From positions 372,001 through 436,000 of the forward strand of contig NZ_NSFT01000004.1 of NCBI RefSeq assembly GCF_002294725.1: a stretch of 64,000 bases of DNA. The letters run 5' to 3'. Under the pieces are notes generated by a model. The model saw only the letters and a list, made by a program, of their open reading frames with translations. It was not told where the DNA came from and searched no databases. The DNA is from Mesorhizobium sp. WSM4313 (GTDB lineage Bacteria; Pseudomonadota; Alphaproteobacteria; Rhizobiales; Rhizobiaceae). Of this stretch, positions 33,052 to 42,482 are shown piece by piece (the first letter of the stretch is position 1; each line of letters starts with the position of its first letter). Made by a program: the position numbers and the translations under genes.

Positions 33052-33127
33052 CCTTTCCGCCCGGAACTGCGTCAAAACAGGGAGATAGAGCGATTTACCG
33101 TTTCCTCGAAACGGTGAAACGCTCTGG
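33001..33127. repeat. RIME-like palindromic repeat, copy 2
   Basis: Close copy of 456-559, with an extra internal hairpin AGGCT..AGCCT (about 33029-33053). Its left end lies inside the preceding reading frame. Confidence 0.8.
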
Positions 33128-33146
33128 ACCGCCTTATGGCGAGCGC

Positions 33147-33347
33147 TCAGCCGAGGACCTGAGGCGGCTCCGCCGGCCGGACCTGCTTGGGGTCCTGCTC
33201 GTTGGCCAGGCTCTCCGCCTCGACAGCCGTCATCTCAAGAAGGTAGACGAGCATGTTGTAGCGCGTGCGCGAGAGCATCTTCGCCAGCTTGCGCGTGATT
33301 TCCGCGACATATCGCAACGTGCGTGGATCGTTGATCGCCGCGCCCAT
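33147..33347 (-). CDS. Small conserved helical protein
   Basis: A 66-residue protein with a strong ribosome site (CAGGAGCTCAC before the ATG at 33347). The sequence RTLRYVAEITRKLAKMLSRTRYNMLVYLLEMTAVEAESL is an amphipathic helix pair followed by a Pro-rich tail. I recognise it as a type of small protein seen repeatedly in rhizobial genomes, without known function. It may be membrane-associated or dimeric. Confidence 0.78.
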   Translation of the reverse strand: MGAAINDPRTLRYVAEITRKLAKMLSRTRYNMLVYLLEMTAVEAESLANEQDPKQVRPAEPPQVLG

Positions 33348-33637
33348 CGTGAGCTCCTGAATGCCAGAGCCAAGTTTTCTTGGATCAAGTTATCGTTGGC
33401 GCCAACTCACGACTCACGGCGCATCGGCAAGGTCGCAGGTTTGCGATAAAAACTGAAATCAATTTTTGATAAGCATCATGCTTGGGTCAGAAGATTTCGC
33501 TGCCTTTTTGGTGGTATCGTCTCTTGCTGCATCAATATTGAGCACGAGGCAAACTTGCGGTTGTCTGCTTGCGACGGGTTGATCTTTCTCCGGGAATGTT
33601 GATCGCCGTGGCAGTCAGGAGCGACGTCGGGTGCGGC

Positions 33638-34348
33638 TTAGTTCTTGTAGGCGGAACAAAAGGCGGGCGGGTTGTCATTGCCGATCATGGCGCAGCCGCG
33701 CTTGATCTCATCGATCATCACGTTGCACGCGTTCTGCCCGTTGCAGGGCGGATGGGTCGCCGGCGAAACCTGGACGCATTGCGAGACATACTCGTCCGAC
33801 TTCGCCTTTCCCGCGGATTGCACGCATGGCCGCGTGTCGTTCCGGCTTACCTGTGCAGGGGCGGGTTTCGCAGACGCCGTGCCAGCCGTCGCGGGCGCGG
33901 CGCTGCCGCCGCTTTGCGGCACGCAGGAGAGGTCGCCTTCGGGGCATTGCAACTGGTGCTGCAACTGCGCCAGCCGCGCCTTCGTCAAGTCCTGTCTGCA
34001 GGTCTCGACGAGGGTCGCATATACCGAGCCACCGGCATAGGGCTGGGTGCGGAAGGCGCATTCCTTGTCGCGGAACGGGATCCAGGCGCGCTGCGCCTCG
34101 CGCAGGCGCTTCAGGTCGGTGGGAGCCAGACGTCCCGCCAGCTCCTTGTAGACTGCATTGAGCCCCGCGTCCGCCGAAGCGGCATTCGCGGCCGTGCAGG
34201 TCGCAAGGTCGGCCTGCGTCTTCGCTGCCGCACAGTCGATGGTTGCCGCACGGGCGGCGGGAGTGGTGGGAAGCATGGTCAACCCGGCGACGACTGCGAA
34301 AATCGCGACCGCCAGCGAGGCCGAAAGGAGCGAGGTCTTGGCTGACAT
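33638..34348 (-). CDS. Exported protein with LprI-like (DUF1311) domain
   Basis: A 236-residue secreted protein: signal peptide (about 8-34, ending ARA-A), then a lysozyme-inhibitor LprI-type domain with the pattern IDCAAAKTQADLATCTAANAASADAGLNAVYKEL positioned in residues 36-69, and later REAQRAWIPFRDKECAF. The C-terminal half is a low-complexity Ala/Pro linker and a Cys-rich tail (RPCVQS, SQCVQ, HPPCNGQNACN, RGCAM, FCSAYKN). Presumed periplasmic. Role as lysozyme inhibitor is a family hint only. The start is the ATG at 34348. Confidence 0.8.
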   Translation of the reverse strand: MSAKTSLLSASLAVAIFAVVAGLTMLPTTPAARAATIDCAAAKTQADLATCTAANAASADAGLNAVYKELAGRLAPTDLKRLREAQRAWIPFRDKECAFRTQPYAGGSVYATLVETCRQDLTKARLAQLQHQLQCPEGDLSCVPQSGGSAAPATAGTASAKPAPAQVSRNDTRPCVQSAGKAKSDEYVSQCVQVSPATHPPCNGQNACNVMIDEIKRGCAMIGNDNPPAFCSAYKN

Positions 34349-34558
34349 CTGATCTGTCCTCTGCTTGAACCCGCCGCTCGCGCCAGCATAGGTTGAGACA
34401 ACAGCGGCGATCAACGCCAAACCTGTGACGTGGCAAGCAAAGTGTGACCGGGCGAAAGCAGAGGAACGAACAATCCTTCCTTGAGGGGAGACATTCCGGC
34501 AGGCCGGCAGGATAGAAGGGCGTGTCCGCCAGCCTCTTCGTCAATCACAAGGCGAAGC

Positions 34559-34882
34559 CTAGGATGCTTTTCCGGAATCGATTTGGATCAACAGGTGTTT
34601 CGGCTCCCGCGTCTCCAGCCGGTTCGCAATCTTGGCCGCTTGGCGCGAGATTGGTTGGCCCTGCGGCCCGCTCGCGAGTTCAGCGGCGAGGGCAATGTGA
34701 GCGGTCTCGTCTTCGAACAGAACCACCTGCGTCGCCAGCGCGGTGGTCGTGGCGACCTGGAAGAAGATGAAGGCCAGGGCGAGATAGCGGATCACGGGCG
34801 TCAGAACGCTTCGGCCGGCAACTGGTTCCAGTCCTTCGAGTTTTTTTGCTGAACGGCCAAAGACAGCGAGCGGGGGTCTCAT
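34559..34882 (-). CDS. Putative single-pass membrane hypothetical protein
   Basis: A 107-residue frame with one hydrophobic helix (about residues 30-54, VIRYLALAFIFFQVATTTALA) and a hydrophilic C-terminus. No family is recognised and no good ribosome site is visible before the ATG at 34882. It is divergent from the ABC-F gene with a 50-bp gap. Coding status is uncertain. Confidence 0.45.
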   Translation of the reverse strand: MRPPLAVFGRSAKKLEGLEPVAGRSVLTPVIRYLALAFIFFQVATTTALATQVVLFEDETAHIALAAELASGPQGQPISRQAAKIANRLETREPKHLLIQIDSGKAS

Positions 34883-34932
34883 CCCGGGCCCTGGCTCTTG
34901 CGAAGCGCCGATCTCCCGTGCAAAAGCCGGCC

Positions 34933-36810
34933 ATGCTTATCATCAACGATCTTACGCTGCGCATGGCGGGGCGGCTGCTTCTCGATCATGCTTCATTGAC
35001 GCTGCCGGCCGGCACCAAGGCCGGCCTCGTCGGCCGCAACGGCACCGGCAAGACCACGCTGTTCAAGGCGATCACCGGTGATTTCCCTTCGGAGACCGGT
35101 TCGATCAGCCTGCCGAAAAGCACCCGCATCGGCCAGGTGGCGCAGGAAGCCCCCGGCACCGAGGAGCCGCTGATCGACATCGTGCTCAAGGCCGATATTG
35201 AGCGCACCGCGCTGCTCGAAGAGGAAAAGACGGCGACCGACGCGCACCGCATTGCCGACATCCACATGCGGCTGGCCGACATCGATGCCCACTCGGCCGA
35301 GTCCCGCGCGGCCACCATCCTTGCCGGCCTTGGCTTCGACGACGCGGCGCAGCGCCGCCCGGCCTCCTCCTTCTCGGGCGGCTGGCGCATGCGCGTGGCT
35401 TTGGCCGCAGTGCTGTTTTCCGAGCCTGACCTTCTGCTGCTCGACGAGCCGACCAACTATCTCGACCTCGAAGGCACGCTCTGGCTCGAGAATTACGTCT
35501 CGAAATATCCGCACACGGTTCTGCTGATCTCCCACGACCGTGACCTGCTCAATCGCGCCGTCAATTCCATCGTCCACCTCGATCAGAAGAAGCTGACCTT
35601 CTGGCGCGGCGGCTACGACCAGTTCGAGCGCCAGTACACCGAGCAAAAGGAACAGCAGGAAAAGGGCCGCATCAAGCAGGAAGCCGCCCGCAAGCATATG
35701 GAATCCTTCGTCGAGCGTTTTCGCGCCAAGGCCTCCAAGGCCAGGCAGGCGCAGTCGCGCATCAAGGCGCTGGAAAAGATGAAGCCGATCGCGGCGATCG
35801 TGAACGACACGGTGCGGCCATTCTCGTTTCCGGAGCCGGTGAAGACGGTGGCGTCGCCGATCATTGCGCTCAACAACGTCAGTGTCGGTTATACGCCCGG
35901 TGAGCCGATCCTGAAGAAGATGACCTTGCGCATCGATGCCGATGACCGGATCGCGCTGCTCGGCGCCAACGGCAACGGCAAGTCGACCTTCGCCAAGCTT
36001 CTGTCCGGCCGGCTGAAGCAGGAGGCCGGCACGATGACGGTGGCGCCTGGGCTGAAGGTGGCGATCTTTGCCCAGCATCAACTCGACGATCTCAGGCCCG
36101 AGGAAAACGCCTACGAGCACGTTCGCAGGCTGATGCCGGAGGCGCCGGAATCGAAGGTGCGCGGCCGTGTCGCCCAGTTTGGGCTTACCACCGAGAAGAT
36201 GAACACCGCCGCCAAGGATCTGTCCGGCGGCGAGAAGGCGCGGCTGTTGATGGGGCTGTCGGCCTTCGAGGGGCCGAACCTGTTCATCCTCGACGAGCCC
36301 ACCAATCACCTCGACATCGACAGCCGTGAATCGCTGATCCATGCGCTGAACGACTTTCCGGGCGCGGTGATCCTGATCTCGCACGATCGGCATCTGCTCG
36401 AGGCGACGGCCGACCGGCTGTGGCTAGTCAAGGACTGCGCGGTCAATCCCTATGACGGTGACCTGGAGGATTATAAGACGCTGGTCACCGGCGTTTCCGC
36501 CAACCGCCGTGAGCAGAAGGAGGCGGACAAGGCGTCCAAGGCCGATCGCCGCCGCGAGGCGGCCCAGCGCCGTGCGGCACTAGAGCCTTTAGCCAAGGAA
36601 ATCCGCGCCACCGAGGCGCTCATGGACCGCATCCGCAAGCGCATCGACCTGATCGAGGACGAGCTTGCCAATCCGGCGGTCTACGAAAAGGACCCCTCGA
36701 CCGCGACGCAGCTGGCCAAGGAGCGCTCGCAACTGACGCAGACGCTGGCGCAAAACGAGGACAAGTGGCTGACGATGTCGGCGGAGTATGAGGAAGGGAT
36801 CGCGGAGTAG
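34933..36810 (+). CDS. ABC-F family ATP-binding protein
   Basis: A 625-residue soluble protein with two ABC cassettes. Cassette 1: Walker A GRNGTGKTT (34-42), signature FSGGWRMR, Walker B LLLLDEPTNYLD; cassette 2: Walker A GANGNGKST (about 343-351), signature LSGGEKARLL, Walker B LFILDEPTNHLD. The interdomain linker is Lys/Arg/Gln-rich and the C-terminal tail (EKEADK..KRIDLIEDEL type) forms a coiled coil. This fits ABC-F ribosome-associated factors (Uup/YheS group), not a transporter. The start is the ATG at 34933. Confidence 0.95.
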   Translation: MLIINDLTLRMAGRLLLDHASLTLPAGTKAGLVGRNGTGKTTLFKAITGDFPSETGSISLPKSTRIGQVAQEAPGTEEPLIDIVLKADIERTALLEEEKTATDAHRIADIHMRLADIDAHSAESRAATILAGLGFDDAAQRRPASSFSGGWRMRVALAAVLFSEPDLLLLDEPTNYLDLEGTLWLENYVSKYPHTVLLISHDRDLLNRAVNSIVHLDQKKLTFWRGGYDQFERQYTEQKEQQEKGRIKQEAARKHMESFVERFRAKASKARQAQSRIKALEKMKPIAAIVNDTVRPFSFPEPVKTVASPIIALNNVSVGYTPGEPILKKMTLRIDADDRIALLGANGNGKSTFAKLLSGRLKQEAGTMTVAPGLKVAIFAQHQLDDLRPEENAYEHVRRLMPEAPESKVRGRVAQFGLTTEKMNTAAKDLSGGEKARLLMGLSAFEGPNLFILDEPTNHLDIDSRESLIHALNDFPGAVILISHDRHLLEATADRLWLVKDCAVNPYDGDLEDYKTLVTGVSANRREQKEADKASKADRRREAAQRRAALEPLAKEIRATEALMDRIRKRIDLIEDELANPAVYEKDPSTATQLAKERSQLTQTLAQNEDKWLTMSAEYEEGIAE

Positions 36811-36813
36811 CGA

Positions 36814-36880
36814 TTCCCCTTCTCCCCTTGCGGGAGAAGGTGGATCGGCGCGCAGCGCCGAGACGGATGAGGGGTGTTCC
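36814..36880. repeat. Dispersed repeat family A, half-element
   Basis: CCTTCTCCCCTTGCGGGAGA, GGATCGGCGCGCAGCGCCGA and GGATGAGGGGTGTTCC, four bases after the ABC-F stop. The inverted partner is at 37183-37246. Confidence 0.85.
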
Positions 36881-36927
36881 AGCGGAGTGAGACGCTGGAA
36901 TTGGGTAAAGCGGTGCGGGAAACGTCG

Positions 36928-37122
36928 ATGTCCAGAGAATTGTGGATCAATGCAGGCAGCGTTCTGGCGGTCGACCCGAACGCAAGTGTCAAATGCCCGG
37001 AATGTGGCGAAGCGGACCTCAAAGTTTTCGACACCAAGGCAGGCGAGGATCATATCGAGCGGCACATGCGCTGCCCGAGATGCGGCGCCTATAGCGCGCT
37101 GTATAAAAACATCACCGAGTAG
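36928..37122 (+). CDS. Small zinc-ribbon protein
   Basis: A 64-residue protein with two CxxC knuckles, C23-x2-C26 (CPECG) and C49-x2-C52 (CPRCG), forming a four-cysteine zinc ribbon. Spacing and the ending CGAYSALYKNI are typical of small rubredoxin-like or nucleic-acid-binding ribbons. The frame can be extended upstream into the repeat (to 36874), but the ATG at 36928 is the better start. The gene sits between two inverted family-A repeat halves, an arrangement resembling a mobile cassette. Confidence 0.72.
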   Translation: MSRELWINAGSVLAVDPNASVKCPECGEADLKVFDTKAGEDHIERHMRCPRCGAYSALYKNITE

Positions 37123-37182
37123 CCGACATTAGGGCTGTTCCAGCTTGGCAGTTGCCTTGCAAGACAACCGCCTCATTCCTTC

Positions 37183-37246
37183 CAACACCCCTCATCCGTC
37201 TCGGCGCTACGCCCCGATCCACCTTCTCCCGCAAGGGGAAGGGGAG
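37183..37246. repeat. Dispersed repeat family A, inverted half-element
   Basis: CACCCCTCATCCGTC, TCGGCGCTACGCCCCGATCC and CCTTCTCCCGCAAGGGGA; inverted relative to 36814-36880. Confidence 0.85.
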
Positions 37247-37293
37247 CCCATCTGGCCCTACACCTCTCCTCCAAAACCCGCTACACACTTCGC

Positions 37294-39414
37294 ATGAACC
37301 AGCACGCCAAGCTCCGGATCGGCCATTCGGCCTGTCCGCATGATTGCCCCTCCACCTGCGCCCTCGAAGTCGAGCTGCTCGATGACAACCGCATCGGCCG
37401 CGTCCACGGCGCCAAGGCGAACAGCTATACGGCGGGTGTCGTCTGCGCCAAGGTCGCGCGCTATGCCGACCGCGTCCACCATCCCGACCGGCTGCTGAAA
37501 CCGCTGGTGCGCGCCGGCGCCAAGGGCGAGGGCGCCTGGAAGGAAGCCAGCTGGGAAGCAGCCCTCGACCTTGTGGCGGAAAAATTCATCGCAGCCGAAG
37601 AGAAATACGGCTCGGAGACGGTCTGGCCTTATTTCTACGCCGGCACGATGGGGCTGGTGCAGCGCGACGGCATCCAGCGGCTGCGCCACGCCAAGAAATA
37701 CTCAGGCTTTTTCGGCTCGATCTGCACCAATCTCGCCTGGACTGGCTGGATGATGGGCGCGGGCGCGCTGCGCGGGCCGGATCCGCGCGAGATGGCCAAA
37801 TCCGACTGCGTCGTGATCTGGGGCACCAATGCCGTGGTCACCCAAGTCAACGTGATGACCCATGCGACCAGGGCGCGCAAGGAGCGTGGGGCCAAGATCG
37901 TCGTCATCGACATCTACGACAACGCCACGATGAAGCAGGCCGATCTCGGCCTGGTGCTGAAGCCCGGCACCGACGGCGCGCTCGCCTGCGCGGTCATGCA
38001 TGTGCTGTTCCGCGACGGGCTGGCCGACCGCGCCTATCTCGAGAAATACACCGATGATCCGCGTGGGCTGGAAGAACATTTGCGGACGCGCACACCCGAA
38101 TGGGCGGCCGCCATAACCGGGCTATCCGTCGCCGAGATCGAGGCATTCGCCCATCTCGTCGGCAACACCAAGAAGACCTACTTCCGGCTCGGCTACGGCT
38201 TTGCCCGCCAGCGCAACGGCTCCGTCAATATGCATGCCGTCTCCTGCATCGCCGCCGTCACTGGCGCCTGGCAGTATGAGGGCGGCGGCGCCTTCCACTC
38301 CAACTCCGGCATCTTCCAGCTGAACCAGGACGTGCTGGAAGGCACCGCGATGCGCGACCCGAAGGTGCGCTATCTCGACCATTCGCGCATCGGCCCGGTG
38401 CTGACGGGCGCGGCCGACGCGCTCTATGGCGGTCCCCCGGTGACGGCGATGCTGATCCAGAACACCAATCCGGCCAATGTCGCCCCGGAGCAGCGGCTGG
38501 TGAGAAAGGGTTTTCTGCGCGAGGATCTGTTCACCTGCGTACATGAGCAGTTCATGACCGACACGGCCAAGCTCGCCGACGTCGTGCTGCCGGCGACGAT
38601 GTTTCTGGAGCATGACGACATCTACAAAGGTGGCGGCAACCAGCACATCACGCTGGGCCCCAGGCTGATCGAGCCGCCGGAAGGGCCGCGAACCAACCAC
38701 TATGTCAATGAGGAGCTCGCCAAGCGCCTCGGAGTCGGCGACAGGCCCGGCTTCGGCCTGACCGAGCGCGAGCATATCGACATCATCCTCGGCAGGCGCG
38801 GGCTCGGCAGCTTCGACAGCCTGAAGGCTGAGAAATGGGTCGACCTGCAGCCCGGCTTCGACGACGCGCATTTCATCAACGGCTTCGGCCATGCCGACAA
38901 GAAATTCCACTTCCGGCCCAACTGGACCGGGCAGTCGGCGCCCAACCGGCCGCCGAAAAGCATGGGCCTGTTCGGCCCGGTGGGACGGCTGCCGGAATTC
39001 CCCGATCATGTCGAGCTGATCGAGATCGCGGACGAGGAGCATCCGTTCCGGCTGGCGACCTCGCCGGCGCGCAATTTTCTGAACTCGACCTTTGCCGAGA
39101 CGCCGGTGTCGAAGGCCAGGGAAGGCCGGCCCGAATTGTTGCTCCATCCCGAAGATGCCGCGGCGCTCGGCATCGAGAATGGCGGCCGCGTCGAGATCGG
39201 CAACCGGCGCGGCGACGTGGTGCTGCACGCAAAATTCTTCGACGGCCTGAAGCGAGGCGTGGTTATCGCGGAAGGCATCTGGCCGAACAGCGCGCATGAG
39301 CGCGGCGAAGGCATCAACGTCCTGACCGGCGCCGATGCGCCGGCACCCTATGGTGGCGCCGCCGTCCACGACAACAAGGTGTGGCTGCGGAAAGCTGAAG
39401 AGTCCGGCGCCTAG
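37294..39414 (+). CDS. Molybdopterin (bis-MGD) oxidoreductase
   Basis: A 706-residue enzyme of the DMSO reductase superfamily. The N-terminal [4Fe-4S] site is C14-x3-C18-x3-C22 (CPHDCPSTC) with C51 (VVCAKV). MGD-binding regions include IWGTNAVVTQVNVM, VIDIYDNATMKQADLGLVLKPGTDGAL and the C-terminal LLLHPEDAAALGIENGGRVEIGNRRG. There is no Tat signal, so it is cytosolic. The subgroup is uncharacterised (formate dehydrogenase/arsenite-oxidase-like relatives); substrate unknown. MoaD and MoaE in the window supply part of its cofactor pathway. Confidence 0.92.
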   Translation: MNQHAKLRIGHSACPHDCPSTCALEVELLDDNRIGRVHGAKANSYTAGVVCAKVARYADRVHHPDRLLKPLVRAGAKGEGAWKEASWEAALDLVAEKFIAAEEKYGSETVWPYFYAGTMGLVQRDGIQRLRHAKKYSGFFGSICTNLAWTGWMMGAGALRGPDPREMAKSDCVVIWGTNAVVTQVNVMTHATRARKERGAKIVVIDIYDNATMKQADLGLVLKPGTDGALACAVMHVLFRDGLADRAYLEKYTDDPRGLEEHLRTRTPEWAAAITGLSVAEIEAFAHLVGNTKKTYFRLGYGFARQRNGSVNMHAVSCIAAVTGAWQYEGGGAFHSNSGIFQLNQDVLEGTAMRDPKVRYLDHSRIGPVLTGAADALYGGPPVTAMLIQNTNPANVAPEQRLVRKGFLREDLFTCVHEQFMTDTAKLADVVLPATMFLEHDDIYKGGGNQHITLGPRLIEPPEGPRTNHYVNEELAKRLGVGDRPGFGLTEREHIDIILGRRGLGSFDSLKAEKWVDLQPGFDDAHFINGFGHADKKFHFRPNWTGQSAPNRPPKSMGLFGPVGRLPEFPDHVELIEIADEEHPFRLATSPARNFLNSTFAETPVSKAREGRPELLLHPEDAAALGIENGGRVEIGNRRGDVVLHAKFFDGLKRGVVIAEGIWPNSAHERGEGINVLTGADAPAPYGGAAVHDNKVWLRKAEESGA

Positions 39415-39502
39415 CCTCCCATCTGGCCCAAGCACCTCTCGTCGCACCCGCCAGCTCCGGCGTCTATAGAAGCCGCTTGTCTCGGCAACGAGGGAGGATG
39501 TC

Positions 39503-40306
39503 GTGGCCAAGGTCTCGCTTCTGGGCATTCCGCATGACGAGAATTCGTCCTATCTGCGCGGGCCTGCCGAGGCGCCGCCGCTGATCCGGCGCGAGCTCGC
39601 CAGCGACGCCTACAGTTCCTGGACCGAAACCGGCTTCGACCTGACGGACCGCTTCGTCGATCACGGCGACATCGATTTCACGCAAGGTGGCGACCCGTGG
39701 CAGCGGATCGAGGCGGAGGTGGGCCGCGCGCTCGACGCCGGCCATCCGCTGATCTCGCTCGGCGGCGACCATGCGATCTCCTGGCCGGTGCTGCGCGCGG
39801 TGCGCCGCCGCTGCCGGAGCCTCACGATCGTCCACATAGACGCGCATCCGGACATTTATCATTCCTATGACGACAATCCGCGTTCGCACACTTCGCCCTT
39901 CGCCCGGATCATGGAAGAGAAGCTGGCCGACCGGCTGATCCAGATCGGCCTGCGCACCGTCAACGATCACCATCGCGACCAGTTCAAGCGCTTCGGCGTC
40001 GAGGTGGTGGAGATGCGGCATTTCAAGGAAGGCTTGCAGCTCGACCTTCAGACGCCTGTCTACATCTCGATGGATATCGACGCTCTCGATCCGGCCTTCG
40101 CTCCCGGTATCTCTCACCGTGAGCCCGGCGGCTTGACCACGCGCCAGGTCATCGGTCTGATCCAGGCAATAGACCAACGAATAGTCGCCGCCGACGTCGT
40201 CGAATACAATCCGCGCCAGGACCTATCCAACGTGACGGCGCTGGTTGCCGCCAAGCTGGTGAAGGAGATTGCCGGCATGATGCTGAAGACCAACGTCGCG
40301 GTTTGA
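39503..40306 (+). CDS. Arginase/agmatinase family (ureohydrolase) protein
   Basis: A 267-residue binuclear-manganese hydrolase. All metal motifs are present: GGDH (H90), D113-A-H115-P-D117, and SMDIDALDP (D191, D193). The N-terminus (IPHDENSSYLRGPAEAPPLIRREL) resembles agmatinase or other guanidino hydrolases more than arginase. The start is GTG at 39503, preceded by AGGGAGG. Substrate could be agmatine, guanidinobutyrate or another guanidine. It stands just before dapB without obvious coupling. Confidence 0.92.
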   Translation: MAKVSLLGIPHDENSSYLRGPAEAPPLIRRELASDAYSSWTETGFDLTDRFVDHGDIDFTQGGDPWQRIEAEVGRALDAGHPLISLGGDHAISWPVLRAVRRRCRSLTIVHIDAHPDIYHSYDDNPRSHTSPFARIMEEKLADRLIQIGLRTVNDHHRDQFKRFGVEVVEMRHFKEGLQLDLQTPVYISMDIDALDPAFAPGISHREPGGLTTRQVIGLIQAIDQRIVAADVVEYNPRQDLSNVTALVAAKLVKEIAGMMLKTNVAV

Positions 40307-40368
40307 ATCAATTTGCCAAGGCGGCATGCTAGAGGATTGTTCCGACTCAGCTTTCGACAGGGATCGCC

Positions 40369-41145
40369 ATGCCGCAGCCGCTCAGGATAGCCATCGCCGG
40401 CGCGCTCGGCCGCATGGGCCGGCAGATGGCGGAAGCCGTCGCGGCCGATCCGCGGCTGCAGCTCGTCGCGCGTTTCCATCGACCGGGCAGCATGGGCGAG
40501 GGGCAGGTCGAGCGCGACGAAGCGCTGGCGCTTGCCGATGTGGTCGTCGACTTCACCATGCCCGCGGCTTCCGCTGAACTGGCCAAGGCCTGCGCGGCGC
40601 GCGGCGGTCCGGCGCTGGTAATCGGTTCGACCGGCTTCAGCGCCTCGGAACTGGCGGCGATTGCCGACGCCGCGAAGAAAGTCGCCATCATGCGCTCCGG
40701 CAGCTACTCGCTCGGGCTCAACATGCTGACCGGCCTGGCCGAGCAGGCGGCAAGGGCGCTTGCCGCCGACGACTGCGACATCGAAATTTTTGAAGCGCAT
40801 CATCGCATGAAGGTCGATGCGCCGTCGGGCACGGCGCTGATGCTGGGCGAGGCGGCCGCGCGAGAACGTGGCGTCGTGCTGGACGATGTGGCGAGACGCG
40901 CCCGCGATGGCCTCGTTGGTCCGCGCAATGCCGGCGAGATCGGCTTTGCCGTTATGCGCGGCGGCAGCATCGTCGGCGAGCACAGCGTCAGCTTCCTGAG
41001 CGACGGCGAGAGGCTCACGCTTTCGCATGCCGCCGGCGACCGCTCGATGTTCGCCCGCGGCGCCATCGCGGCTGCGCTCTGGGTCGCCGGACGGCCGCCC
41101 GGCGAATACGACATGCGCGATGTGCTGGGCTTCACTGCCTTGTGA
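40369..41145 (+). CDS. dapB: 4-hydroxy-tetrahydrodipicolinate reductase
   Basis: A 258-residue enzyme of the diaminopimelate/lysine pathway reducing hydroxy-tetrahydrodipicolinate with NAD(P)H. It has the nucleotide motif AGALGRMGR (10-18), the GSTGFS loop, NMLTGLAEQ and the substrate/catalytic motif [16 protein letters not shown] near residue 142. It is needed for both lysine and meso-DAP for peptidoglycan. No other dap gene is adjacent. Confidence 0.97.
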   Translation: MPQPLRIAIAGALGRMGRQMAEAVAADPRLQLVARFHRPGSMGEGQVERDEALALADVVVDFTMPAASAELAKACAARGGPALVIGSTGFSASELAAIADAAKKVAIMRSGSYSLGLNMLTGLAEQAARALAADDCDIEIFEAHHRMKVDAPSGTALMLGEAAARERGVVLDDVARRARDGLVGPRNAGEIGFAVMRGGSIVGEHSVSFLSDGERLTLSHAAGDRSMFARGAIAAALWVAGRPPGEYDMRDVLGFTAL

Positions 41146-41309
41146 CCGGAAACCCCGCCGGACTCCATTCCACGGCTGCTAAAACGGCTGAAAGCCAGCT
41201 GAAAGCTTGGCCATGCCATGACAGTTTTGTGGCGGTCGCCACATGAACGGCCTGGGAGCGGCCGACAGGAGGAATGCGGCGCGGCGCGCCGCCCAGTGGA
41301 GGAAGACTA

Positions 41310-42323
41310 GTGACCCGTTTCATCTCTAAACGCGCCCTGCGTTCAGTGGCGCTGACGCTTGCCATGGTTGGCGCTGGCGCATCGACGGCATCGGCAGCCG
41401 ACAAGATCACCATCATCGTCGGCGGCATGGAAAAGCAGATCTATCTGCCGGCCGTGCTTACCCAGCAGCTCGGCTACTTCAAGGATGAGGGGCTGGACGT
41501 GGAGTTGGTGAACTCCCGCGCGGGCGTCGAGGCCGAGAATGAATTGCTGGCCGGTGCCGTGCAGGGCGTCGTCGGCTTCTACGACCACACCGTCGACCTG
41601 CAGTCGAAGGGCAAATACATCCAGTCGATCGTGCAGTTCAGCCAGGCGCCGGGCGAGGTCGAGCTGGTCTCGGCCAAGCACCCGGAAATCAAGTCGCCGG
41701 CCGACTTCAAGGGCGCGACGCTCGGTGTCACCGGCCTCGGCTCCTCGACTGATTTCCTGACGCAGTATCTCGCGGTTCGCAGCGGCCTGAAACCGGGCGA
41801 CTACACGCTGCTTCCCGTCGGCGCCGGCAACACTTTCATCGCCGCCGTCAAGCAGGACCAGATCCAGGCCGGCATGACCACCGAGCCGACCATCGCCAAA
41901 TTGCTCCAGACCGGCGAGGCGAAGGTCCTGGTCGACATGCGCACGCCCGAAAAGACCAAGGCGGCGCTCGGCGGCGACTACCCGGCTGCCTCGTTCTACG
42001 TCCAGTCGAGCTGGCTCGAAGGTCACAAGGACGAGGCGCAGAAGCTCGCCAACGCCTTCGTCAAGACGATGAAGTTCATCGCCGGCCATTCGGCCGAGGA
42101 GATCGCCGACAAGATGCCGAAGGACTATTATGCCGGTAGCAAGGACCTCTATGTTCAGGGCCTGGCAGGCGGCAAGGCGATGTTCACGCCGGATGGCCGC
42201 ATGCCGGCCGATGGACCGCAGACCGTGCTGAAGGTTCTGTCGACCTTCTCGAAGAGCCTGCAGGGCAAGCAGATCGACCTATCGAAGACCTACACGACCG
42301 AGTTCGTCGACGCGGCGAAGTAA
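41310..42323 (+). CDS. ABC transporter substrate-binding protein, NMT1/SsuA-like
   Basis: A 337-residue periplasmic binding protein: signal peptide (residues about 8-30, ending ASA-A) and a NitT/TauT-type fold with YLPAVLTQQLGYFKDEGLDVELV, SPADFKGATLGVTGLGSSTDFLTQYLAV and PVGAGNTFIAAVKQDQIQAG. I use GTG at 41310 (GGAGGAAG upstream); an ATG at 41274 lies too close to its own AGGAGG. First gene of a complete importer with the next two. The ligand (nitrate, taurine, sulfonate, pyrimidine, aromatic acid) cannot be told. Confidence 0.93.
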   Translation: MTRFISKRALRSVALTLAMVGAGASTASAADKITIIVGGMEKQIYLPAVLTQQLGYFKDEGLDVELVNSRAGVEAENELLAGAVQGVVGFYDHTVDLQSKGKYIQSIVQFSQAPGEVELVSAKHPEIKSPADFKGATLGVTGLGSSTDFLTQYLAVRSGLKPGDYTLLPVGAGNTFIAAVKQDQIQAGMTTEPTIAKLLQTGEAKVLVDMRTPEKTKAALGGDYPAASFYVQSSWLEGHKDEAQKLANAFVKTMKFIAGHSAEEIADKMPKDYYAGSKDLYVQGLAGGKAMFTPDGRMPADGPQTVLKVLSTFSKSLQGKQIDLSKTYTTEFVDAAK

Positions 42324-42482
42324 GCGCCGGCAGGCGAGGGCGGACGGACCCCGTCCGCCCTTGAAAAGCAAGAGCTTGCGTCGGCTGCCTGAATCAATTC
42401 GGCGGCCGTGTTTCCGGATGCCGGCGAGCAGGCCCGCGGGCCCGGATCGCGCCATCCCGCACCACCACAACAGGAGTGTGCC

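Noticed and set aside
34993..36393. 466-codon open frame opposite the ABC-F gene
   Set aside because: Shadow of a strongly biased coding strand; no motifs or ribosome site.
38122..39528. 468-codon open frame opposite the molybdopterin oxidoreductase
   Set aside because: Shadow; the forward protein has complete Fe-S and cofactor motifs.
41146..41309. Possible thiamine or other riboswitch before the ABC importer
   Set aside because: Only short GCTGAAAGC repeats; no conserved CTGAGA..ACCTGA core of the TPP aptamer.
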